NCBI GenBank assembly: GCA_902613545.1
Contig: CACMHW010000001.1
Location: 154,501 to 218,500, forward strand
Source of the DNA: an uncultured Pelagibacteraceae bacterium
GTDB taxonomy: Bacteria > Pseudomonadota > Alphaproteobacteria > Pelagibacterales > Pelagibacteraceae
Length of the DNA stretch: 64,000 bases
Direction of reading: 5' to 3'
The position numbers and the translations under genes were made by a program. A model generated the notes under the pieces. The model was not told the DNA's origin, did no database searches, and saw nothing but the letters and a program-made list of their open reading frames with translations. Below are positions 14,660 to 22,410 of this stretch, in pieces (position 1 is the stretch's first letter; every line of letters begins with the position of its first letter).

Positions 14660-17600
14660 ATGGCTCAGAATATTTCAGTTCCAGATATAGGTGATTTTAA
14701 AGACGTTGAAGTAATAGAGATATTAGTCAAACCTGGTGATCAAATAAATAAAAATGATCCAATCGTTACAATTGAGAGTGATAAATCTAGTGTAGAAATT
14801 CCATCCCCTTCTGCTGGCCTAATAAAAGATTTAAAAGTTAAAATAGGTGATAAAGTTTCTGAGGGAAGCTTATTGGCAACTATTGAAAATGGTCAAGCAA
14901 CTCCTTCGCCAAAAAAAGAAATTAAAAAAGAAGCTACGAAAAAGGAGGAGATTAAAGAACAACCAAAATCTAATGGCAACTTAAATCCTGTAAAACAAGT
15001 CAAAAAAGTTTTTGCAGAGCCTGCCTCAAAAGATGATATTGATCCGATTGAAACAAATGAATGGATAGAATCATTAAACTCAGTAATTGAGTCCGATGGA
15101 GCGCCAAGAGCAAGCTATCTATTAAATAAAGTTATTGATCAAGCTTATAAATCAGGTTTAGTTTTGCCTGATACTAGAACAACGCCATACATAAATACTA
15201 TCCCGCCAGAAGCAGAGACTAAATCTCCAGGTGACCAAAATATTGAAAAAAAATTAAGAGCTATCATTAGATGGAATGCTGCTGCCATGGTTGTAAAAGC
15301 TAATAAAAAAAGTTCTGAGCTAGGCGGACACATAGGAACTTTTGCGTCAGCAGCAACATTGTATGACGTTGGTATGAATCATTTTTGGAGAGCAAAAAAT
15401 AATAAATTTGGTGGAGACTTAGTATATTTTCAAGGTCACTCTGCTCCAGGTATGTACGCAAGAGCTTTCTTAGAGGGTAGGCTTTCAGCAAAACAGTTGG
15501 ATGGATTTAGACAAGAAGTTGGTAGTGACGGACTTTCGTCGTATCCTCACCCTTGGTTGATGCCTGACTTTTGGCAGTTTCCAACAGTATCGATGGGTCT
15601 TGGTCCTATCATGGCAATTTATCAAGCTCGGTTCTTAAAATATCTAATCAATAGAGGATTAGTCAAAGATGAGGGAAGAAAAATTTGGGTATTCTTAGGA
15701 GATGGAGAAATGGATGAGCCGGAGTCTATGGGCGCAATCGGTTTAGCTGCAAGAGAAAAATTAGATAATTTAATATTTGTAATTAATTGTAACCTTCAAA
15801 GACTTGATGGGCCAGTAAGGGGTAATGGAAAAATTATTCAAGAACTCGAAGGAAGTTTTAGAGGAACGGGTTGGAATGTGATCAAAGTTATTTGGGGATC
15901 TTATTGGGATAAGCTTCTAATGAAAGATAAGTCTGGCCTTCTTGTGAAAAGAATGAATGAATGTGTTGATGGAGAGTACCAGGCTTTTAAAGCGAAGGAT
16001 GGTTTATATGTTCGAGAAAAATTCTTTGGCAAGTATCCCGAACTAAAAGAAATGGTATCTACTATGACAGACAAAGACATTTGGAGACTTAATAGAGGTG
16101 GTCATGATCCACATAAAGTTTATGCTGCCTATCATTCAGCAATGCAGCATACTGGTTCTCCAACTGTTATTCTTGCTAAAACAATTAAAGGTTACGGTAT
16201 GGGGAAATCTGGTGAAAGTATTAATACAACCCACCAGCAAAAAAAATTAGATGAGGAGGATTTACTTTATTACAGAGATCGGTTCGGTGTGCCGCTCAGT
16301 GATAAACAGGTAAAAAATATTGAGTATTACAAACCAGATGAAAACTCTGAAGAAATTAAATATCTTAAAGATCAAAGAATTAAGCTTGGTGGTTTTATCC
16401 CAGAAAGAACTTCATTTGCAAAACAAATAAAAGCTCCTCCTAAGGAAATTTTCGATAACTTTATGAAATCTACAGGAGATAAAGAAATGTCGACTACGAT
16501 GGCATTAGTAAGAATGCTAACTGCATTACTGAGAGATAAAAATATATCACCGAGATTAGTTCCTATCATCCCAGATGAGGCAAGAACTTTTGGGATGGAA
16601 GGTTTTTTCCAAAAAATTGGAATATATGCTCATGAAGGTCAAAAATATGAGCCTGTAGACTCAGAACAGTTAAGCTCTTACAGGGAAGATAAAAGCGGCC
16701 AAGTATTAGAAGAGGGAATAAATGAGTCAGGAGCAATGTCTTCTTGGATTGCAGCTGGTACAGCTTACACAAATCATGATTTAGAAATGATACCGATTTA
16801 TATTTTTTACTCTATGTTTGGTTTCCAAAGGGTTGGAGATTTAGCGTGGGCCGCTGGAGACTCTCAGGCAAGAGGTTTCTTGATTGGGGCTACTGCAGGG
16901 AGAACTACTTTAGCTGGAGAAGGACTTCAGCATCAAGATGGTCATAGTCATTTACTTGCATCAAATATTCCTAACTGTATTAGTTATGATCCTACGTTTG
17001 CTTATGAAATGGCTGTAATATTAAGAGATGGACTAAAAAGAATGCATGAGAAAAAAGAAAATATTTTTTATTACATAACTGCAATGAATGAAAATTATTC
17101 TCACCCGGAAAAACCAAAGGGTGCCGATGAAGGAATTCTAAAGGGAATGTATTTATTTAAAGAAAATAATAACAAGAATAAAACTAAAGTGCAGCTTTTA
17201 GGTTCGGGAACAATTTTAAGAGAAATAATTGCTGCTGCAGAAATTTTATCAAAAGAATATGGTGTAGACTCTGATGTATGGAGTGTAACTAGCTTCAATG
17301 AATTAAGAAAAGATGGTATGGAAACTGAGAGATGGAACTTACTAAATCCAAATGAAAAAAAGAAAAAATCATATGTTCAAGAGTGTTTAGAAAAAACAGG
17401 TGGACCAGTTATTGCCGCATCGGATTACACTAGATCATTTTCAGATCAAATAAGACCTTACACGGAAAAACCATTTTATTCTTTAGGAACAGATGGTTAT
17501 GGAAGAAGTGATACCAGAAAAAATTTAAGAAAGTTTTTTGAGGTCGATAAAGAGCACATAGTTGCCTATACATTAAGTGCTTTAGCAAAAGAGCAGTTGA

Positions 17601-17677
17601 TTGAGACCAAAAAAGCTGAAAGTGCGATCAAAAAGTTTAAGATTGATAAAGATAGAGATTTTCCATCTAATTTATAA
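14660..17677 (+). CDS. aceE: Pyruvate dehydrogenase E1 (homodimeric type) with N-terminal lipoyl domain
   Basis: Decarboxylates pyruvate with thiamine diphosphate and reductively acetylates a lipoyl group. I use the ATG at 14660 (1005 residues), because the protein then starts MAQNISVPDIGDFKD like the lipoyl domain of the following AceF; the ATG at 14633 adds nine residues that run across a TATAAT box. Residues 1-78 are a complete lipoyl domain with Lys42 in IESDKSSVEIP, followed by a Lys/Glu/Pro-rich linker to about 125. The E1 body follows with HIGTFASAATLYDVG, the ThDP motif GDGEMDEPES and NLQRLDGPVRGNG. Standard AceE (about 890 residues) lacks a lipoyl domain. The aceF gene begins 2 bases after its stop. 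Confidence 0.95.
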   Translation: MAQNISVPDIGDFKDVEVIEILVKPGDQINKNDPIVTIESDKSSVEIPSPSAGLIKDLKVKIGDKVSEGSLLATIENGQATPSPKKEIKKEATKKEEIKEQPKSNGNLNPVKQVKKVFAEPASKDDIDPIETNEWIESLNSVIESDGAPRASYLLNKVIDQAYKSGLVLPDTRTTPYINTIPPEAETKSPGDQNIEKKLRAIIRWNAAAMVVKANKKSSELGGHIGTFASAATLYDVGMNHFWRAKNNKFGGDLVYFQGHSAPGMYARAFLEGRLSAKQLDGFRQEVGSDGLSSYPHPWLMPDFWQFPTVSMGLGPIMAIYQARFLKYLINRGLVKDEGRKIWVFLGDGEMDEPESMGAIGLAAREKLDNLIFVINCNLQRLDGPVRGNGKIIQELEGSFRGTGWNVIKVIWGSYWDKLLMKDKSGLLVKRMNECVDGEYQAFKAKDGLYVREKFFGKYPELKEMVSTMTDKDIWRLNRGGHDPHKVYAAYHSAMQHTGSPTVILAKTIKGYGMGKSGESINTTHQQKKLDEEDLLYYRDRFGVPLSDKQVKNIEYYKPDENSEEIKYLKDQRIKLGGFIPERTSFAKQIKAPPKEIFDNFMKSTGDKEMSTTMALVRMLTALLRDKNISPRLVPIIPDEARTFGMEGFFQKIGIYAHEGQKYEPVDSEQLSSYREDKSGQVLEEGINESGAMSSWIAAGTAYTNHDLEMIPIYIFYSMFGFQRVGDLAWAAGDSQARGFLIGATAGRTTLAGEGLQHQDGHSHLLASNIPNCISYDPTFAYEMAVILRDGLKRMHEKKENIFYYITAMNENYSHPEKPKGADEGILKGMYLFKENNNKNKTKVQLLGSGTILREIIAAAEILSKEYGVDSDVWSVTSFNELRKDGMETERWNLLNPNEKKKKSYVQECLEKTGGPVIAASDYTRSFSDQIRPYTEKPFYSLGTDGYGRSDTRKNLRKFFEVDKEHIVAYTLSALAKEQLIETKKAESAIKKFKIDKDRDFPSNL

Positions 17678-17679
17678 AT

Positions 17680-18939
17680 ATGGCTAGTACAAAAATTTTA
17701 GTTCCAGATATGGGTGACTTCAAGGATGTAGAAATTATTGAAGTTCTAGTCAAAGAGGGTCAAAAAATAAAAAAAAATGATTCTCTAATTACATTGGAAA
17801 GTGACAAATCGAGTGTTGAGGTACCATCAACGCACGAAGGAGTTATTGAAAAAATAAATATTAAAGTAGGCGATAAAGTAAATAAAGGAGACTTAATTCT
17901 TAGTCTGAATGCAGAGAGTGCTACTGAGAAAAAAAAAGAAACAGTCATTGAGAAAAAAAAAGTAGAAAAGACAGAAATAAAAGAGATCAAACCTCGGAAA
18001 CCGAAGGAAATTATTCCTTTGGCGCCTACATCACAATCAGGCAGTAAGTCAGCTAGTCCAAAAGTTAGAAAATTTGCAAGAGAGTTAGGTGCCAATGTAG
18101 TTGAAATACCTGGTTCTCAAAGAGGTGGTAGAGTTTCCGAGGAAGATGTAAAAAATTTTGTAAGATCTCAGGTTACAGTCAGCGGTGGAAAAGTAGAAAA
18201 GAAAGTTCATAAAGAAGAGTATCCGCATGAAGAGTTTGGTGAAATCGAACTAAAAGATATACCAAGAGTTAAAAGATTATCTGGTCCTCACTTAGTAAGA
18301 TCTTGGACTGAAATTCCCCATGTCACACAGCATGATGAAGTTGATATAACAGAAATGGAGCAATTTAGATCATCATTATATGATTACTATACTGGTGAGA
18401 AAATAAAAGTAACACCTCTTGCTTTTATAGCAAAAGCACTTGTCAGTGCTTTGAAGAAATTTCCTAATTTCAATGCTTCAATTGATAGTGCTAACTACAA
18501 AATCATTTATAAAAAATATTTTCACGTTGGTTTTGCAGTAGATACTCCTCATGGTCTAATGGTGCCTAAAATAAGAGATGTTGATCAAATGAGTATAAAA
18601 GAAATCGGAAGCGCTTTAAGGAAAACAAGTAGACTGTGTAGAGATTTAAAAATTGATAAAAAGGAATTTTTTGGCGGGTCGATGACGATATCAAGCTTGG
18701 GTGGCATTGGAGGAACTTTCTTTACCCCAATTATAAATCCTCCTGAAGTCGCAATACTTGGAGTCGGAAAAAGTTTCGACAGATTGGTAAAAGTTAACGA
18801 CAAATTTGTTTCAAGAAAAATTTTACCTATTTCACTCTCATACGATCATAGAATAATTGACGGCGCGGAGGGTGCTAGGTTCTGCGTTTATCTCGGTAAA
18901 TGCCTTGGCAAAGACTTTGCCTTCAAGCTTGCTGTATAG
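17680..18939 (+). CDS. aceF: Dihydrolipoamide acetyltransferase, pyruvate dehydrogenase E2
   Basis: Transfers the acetyl group from lipoyl-lysine to CoA and forms the core of the pyruvate dehydrogenase complex. Its 419 residues contain one lipoyl domain (Lys43 in LESDKSSVEVPS), a Lys/Glu/Pro linker (80-120), a peripheral-subunit-binding domain (SPKVRKFARELGAN to about 161) and the catalytic domain with SYDHRIIDG (His390, Asp394). Its lipoyl domain is very like the one fused to AceE next door, suggesting duplication. No E3 gene is adjacent; lpd near sucAB is the likely partner. Confidence 0.95.
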   Translation: MASTKILVPDMGDFKDVEIIEVLVKEGQKIKKNDSLITLESDKSSVEVPSTHEGVIEKINIKVGDKVNKGDLILSLNAESATEKKKETVIEKKKVEKTEIKEIKPRKPKEIIPLAPTSQSGSKSASPKVRKFARELGANVVEIPGSQRGGRVSEEDVKNFVRSQVTVSGGKVEKKVHKEEYPHEEFGEIELKDIPRVKRLSGPHLVRSWTEIPHVTQHDEVDITEMEQFRSSLYDYYTGEKIKVTPLAFIAKALVSALKKFPNFNASIDSANYKIIYKKYFHVGFAVDTPHGLMVPKIRDVDQMSIKEIGSALRKTSRLCRDLKIDKKEFFGGSMTISSLGGIGGTFFTPIINPPEVAILGVGKSFDRLVKVNDKFVSRKILPISLSYDHRIIDGAEGARFCVYLGKCLGKDFAFKLAV

Positions 18940-18962
18940 ATCAAATTAAATTAGTAAGGGTC

Positions 18963-19865
18963 ATGAAGAATAATTTAATCCCTATATCTTGTGCCCTTGC
19001 GTGTTCGTTTCTTTGGGGAACAACTTTTGTTGCCCAAGATACAGGAATGGACTTCATTGGACCTTATACATTTTGTGCTGTTAGATTATTTTTAGGATTT
19101 TTAGGATTATTGCCTTTTTTTATATATTTTGAATTTAATGAAATTAAAAAAATCAATTTTAATTTAAAAAAAGTCTTTTTCTTTACATTAATACTAGGCT
19201 CAATTTTTGGAATGGCAAATATACTTCAGCAAGTTTCGCTTCTTTATACGGACATTGCTAACTCTGCAGTCTTTACTGTTCTTTATGTGGTCATAGTCCC
19301 GTTAATTTCGTATTTTATTTTTTCAATAAAAATTCACCCATCTATTTGGCCTTCCGTTACACTTTGTTTAATAGGTGGATTGCTTTTAAGTGAAATCAAA
19401 AATTATGATGTAAGATTTGGTGATATGCTGGTCATCATAGGAGCGTTTTTTTGGGCTTTTCACATAATCTTTATTTATAAAGTTTTAAAAATTTTTAATT
19501 TTCCAATAGCAATTGCGACTTTTCAATGTTTAGTTGCAGGTATATTTTGTTCTTTCCCTGCTTTAGCTTTTGAGACAGTGACAATCAATTTAATTTCAAA
19601 AGAAATTACAGAATTACTTTACGCTGGAATTTTATCTAGTGGAGTTGCTTTTATGCTTCAAGCATATGCTCAAAGAGTTTTATCTCCTGCATCTGTAGCA
19701 ATTATATTTTCTCTTGAGGGAGTGTTTGCTTCAATTTTTGGATGGATACTTTTAGATCAGTTTTTAAGTGAAATAAAAGTGTTTGGTATAACGATTATTT
19801 TATTAGCAGTAATATTCTCACAATTGATACCAATTTATGGTAAAAAAAATTATGGACGAATCTAA
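18963..19865 (+). CDS. DMT-superfamily (EamA) membrane transporter
   Basis: A 300-residue protein with about ten hydrophobic helices and two EamA repeats. The N-terminal ACSFLWGTTFVAQD and the second-half ISSGVAFMLQAYAQRVLSPA are characteristic of the family, which exports or imports small metabolites. The ATG at 18963 is chosen because AAGGG lies 4 bases upstream; an in-frame ATG at 18900 would overlap aceF. Substrate unknown. Confidence 0.85.
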   Translation: MKNNLIPISCALACSFLWGTTFVAQDTGMDFIGPYTFCAVRLFLGFLGLLPFFIYFEFNEIKKINFNLKKVFFFTLILGSIFGMANILQQVSLLYTDIANSAVFTVLYVVIVPLISYFIFSIKIHPSIWPSVTLCLIGGLLLSEIKNYDVRFGDMLVIIGAFFWAFHIIFIYKVLKIFNFPIAIATFQCLVAGIFCSFPALAFETVTINLISKEITELLYAGILSSGVAFMLQAYAQRVLSPASVAIIFSLEGVFASIFGWILLDQFLSEIKVFGITIILLAVIFSQLIPIYGKKNYGRI

Positions 19866-20229
19866 TAAAGGTTTTATGAAACATCTTGGCGGGTTAGAGC
19901 TAAAAAAAATTAACGATAATCAATATGAGTTTACGGTAGAGGTTAAAGAAATTCATTTAAACACTGGTAAAATTGCACATGGTGGATTCCTCTCTACTAT
20001 TGCTGATACTGGCATGGGAACGGCTGCTCACAGAGTTGCTGGGGACAAGAGATGTGTAACAATAAATTTGGATATGAAATTTATCTCAGTAGGCCAACTT
20101 GGTGATAAACTTGTTGGAAAAGTAAAAATATTAAAAAAAACCAAAACACTAGTTTTTATTTCTTGTGAAATTTCTAATTCAAGCGACATAGTTGCCTCTG
20201 CAAGTGGTACTTGGAAAATACTACAATAA
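19852..20229 (+). CDS. PaaI-type hotdog-fold thioesterase
   Basis: A 125-residue acyl-CoA thioesterase-like protein. The signature HGGFLSTIADTGMGTAA, with the hotdog HGG and catalytic-position Asp, is clear, followed by VTINLDMKFI and the strand-rich C-terminus. Substrates of this family are aromatic or short/medium acyl-CoAs and cannot be read from sequence. I take the ATG at 19852; one at 19837 in the same frame would add five residues. It overlaps the end of the transporter gene, so the two are likely coupled. Confidence 0.82.
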   Translation: MDESNKGFMKHLGGLELKKINDNQYEFTVEVKEIHLNTGKIAHGGFLSTIADTGMGTAAHRVAGDKRCVTINLDMKFISVGQLGDKLVGKVKILKKTKTLVFISCEISNSSDIVASASGTWKILQ

Positions 20230-20235
20230 TATTTA

Positions 20236-21687
20236 ATGAAATCAAAAGCTGTCTTCGTTTCGCTATTATTTATTTTTATTTCAATTAAAAGTGCGTCCGC
20301 GAATTTCTTTAAGAACATTACAGATCTAATAGAAAATAACTATGAAAGTCTTAGATATGGTATTTCTGTGGCTGATGTTGATAAAGATGGTACTTATGAA
20401 TTTATAGTAGCTGGTTTTGGAAGTGAAAATTTAGCTTTGTCATACAAAAATAGTAAACTAATAAATATTGTGAATGATGCTAAGTTTGCAGATAAAAGAA
20501 GTTTTACTATTGGTGTAGCTGCTTGCGATATTGATTCTGATGGGTACGAAGAGATTTATTTTTTAAATACTGACACTTATAGTGGTGAAAAAAAATATTC
20601 CGACCGATTAATAGATTTAAAAAATACAAAATTTTTTGATATTTTTGAACAAAAGAAGAATCAAGTAGATTTAAACTTTACAGCTGGTCGTTCCGTTGTT
20701 TGTGTAGATAGAAAGGGAAATGGTAAATATGGTATTTATGTTGCTAATTATGGTGGTCCAACAAGATTTTATGAAAAGTTTAAGGGAAGAATAAAAGATA
20801 GAGCAGCAGAGTTCGGCTTGGATAAAATAACCGGGGGAAGAGCGGTCGTTGCTGGACATATATTATCAAACAATATTGATATTTTCGCAGCTAATGAAAG
20901 GGGAGTAAATTTTTTATATAAGAATATTGACGGTGTTTTTTATGATATGGCATCTGGGTACAATGTTTTAGACCCTTATGAAAATGGAAGAGGTACTGCG
21001 TTAAGTGATATTTTGTACAGAGGTCAATTAGATATCGTTAGTGGAAATTGGAATGGAGAACACCGTATTTTTATAAAAAAAGAAAACTCCTTTAAAGACA
21101 TAGCCGATAGTAATTTTAAAAGGCCATCTAAAATTCGAACGGTTATTTCAGCTGATTTTGATAATGATGGATATGATGAAATATTTCTTAATAATATCGG
21201 CGAAGCAAATAAATTATTTAAAATTAAGGAAAATGGGAAATTAGAGGAATTAGATATCACTTCTAACTCTGAAGCAAATGGTCTTGGAACTGGTGCTGCT
21301 GTAGCGGACATTGATAAAGACGGAATTTTAGAATTACTGATTGCCCACGGAGAAACAGGAAATCAAATACTTACACTTTACAAAGCAAACGTAAAAAAAG
21401 ATAAGAATTATTTGAGAATAAAAGCTTTGAATAAAAATGGAGCTCCAGCTAGAGGTGCAACGGTGACACTAACATCTAATTTAAGAAAACATTCTAAAAC
21501 AATAGACTCTGGTTCAGGATATCTATGCCAAATGGAACCTGTTGCCCATTATGGAATTAGAAATGGTGAAAAAGACTTTGAAGTACAAATTAAATGGACA
21601 AACGGAAAAACAAATAATTATAAAATAAAAGAAACAGGAAAGACTTATATTTTCAAACAAAGCAATATGACTATCTCGCCATCCTAA
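20236..21687 (+). CDS. Secreted FG-GAP/UnbV (CRTAC1-like) repeat protein
   Basis: A 483-residue exported protein with a signal peptide (1-22, ending SASA). Four DxDxDG calcium-binding FG-GAP units are visible at 47-52 (DVDKDG), 98-103 (DIDSDG), 307-312 (DFDNDG) and 358-363 (DIDKDG), which fits a beta-propeller. The C-terminus at about 398-460 matches the ASPIC/UnbV domain: GAPARGATVTL, SGSGYLCQMEP and a WTNGK turn. Members are cell-surface or periplasmic binding proteins of unclear role. Its last 17 bases overlap the convergent gene. Confidence 0.85.
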   Translation: MKSKAVFVSLLFIFISIKSASANFFKNITDLIENNYESLRYGISVADVDKDGTYEFIVAGFGSENLALSYKNSKLINIVNDAKFADKRSFTIGVAACDIDSDGYEEIYFLNTDTYSGEKKYSDRLIDLKNTKFFDIFEQKKNQVDLNFTAGRSVVCVDRKGNGKYGIYVANYGGPTRFYEKFKGRIKDRAAEFGLDKITGGRAVVAGHILSNNIDIFAANERGVNFLYKNIDGVFYDMASGYNVLDPYENGRGTALSDILYRGQLDIVSGNWNGEHRIFIKKENSFKDIADSNFKRPSKIRTVISADFDNDGYDEIFLNNIGEANKLFKIKENGKLEELDITSNSEANGLGTGAAVADIDKDGILELLIAHGETGNQILTLYKANVKKDKNYLRIKALNKNGAPARGATVTLTSNLRKHSKTIDSGSGYLCQMEPVAHYGIRNGEKDFEVQIKWTNGKTNNYKIKETGKTYIFKQSNMTISPS

Positions 21688-22369
21688 TAAAAATATCACC
21701 CATACCAATATTCATTTCTTCTAACGGGATATCGTTTTTAAAAGCACAAAATCTACCTGTAATTTCATTGGCTTCTATCTTTTTGATATCAGCTTTTTGA
21801 CATTTTTTGGCTTCATAGAAAAGACCTATCACAAGCTTACCGTCGACGACAAATACTTCGTCATCATTTAGTCTTTGATTTTTACAAAAATAATTTCTAT
21901 TTACTTCCCTAGGAAAATCTTTTTTTGAACAAGGATTGTTAATTAGTAAAACATCAATTTTTTTAAGACCATCTTTAAACTTGTGTTTAATTTTTTTAAC
22001 TTTTGTATAATTCATTAAATCACAGGAACAAGGCCAACAACATCTATAAAGCTCACCACAAATATTTTTTTGTGTTCTTAACTCCTTAACATAGATATAA
22101 TCAGGTTTTTCTCCTGGATTGATTAAAGAACCTGAAACAGGGCAATAAAATTTATTATATTCTTTAAACTCTTCATAAGTTAAGTCTTGATCTATTAAAT
22201 ATTTGAAAAACCTTGGACCTGCAGCATTCCTGTTGCTGTCTGGAAATATTTTAGACCAATTTTTGACGAGGTTTTCGTAATAAAATTTTTTTTGCTGAAA
22301 ATTAACTTCAGCAAAACTAATCGAATTTAAAAATACACTAAAAATTAAAGCTTTTAAAAAAATTCTCAT
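21671..22369 (-). CDS. Exported cysteine-rich protein of unknown function
   Basis: A 232-residue protein with a signal peptide (residues 1-20, ending SISFA). Ten cysteines occur in the mature part, including the dense cluster CGELYRCCWPCSCD near 106-119 and FYCPVSG near 76-82. These could form disulfides, or bind a metal. The family is unfamiliar to me. A periplasmic DsbB-type disulfide system exists in the same window (35987-36469), which would suit disulfide bonding. It overlaps the FG-GAP gene tail-to-tail. Confidence 0.72.
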   Translation of the reverse strand: MRIFLKALIFSVFLNSISFAEVNFQQKKFYYENLVKNWSKIFPDSNRNAAGPRFFKYLIDQDLTYEEFKEYNKFYCPVSGSLINPGEKPDYIYVKELRTQKNICGELYRCCWPCSCDLMNYTKVKKIKHKFKDGLKKIDVLLINNPCSKKDFPREVNRNYFCKNQRLNDDEVFVVDGKLVIGLFYEAKKCQKADIKKIEANEITGRFCAFKNDIPLEEMNIGMGDIFIRMAR

Positions 22370-22410
22370 TTTAATATTTAAATAGATTTTTAGATAAAAG
22401 CACTGCGCTC

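Noticed and set aside
18900-18962. Upstream start of the DMT transporter inside aceF
   Set aside because: The 21 extra residues are Cys-rich and unlike a first helix, while the ATG at 18963 has an AAGGG ribosome-binding site.
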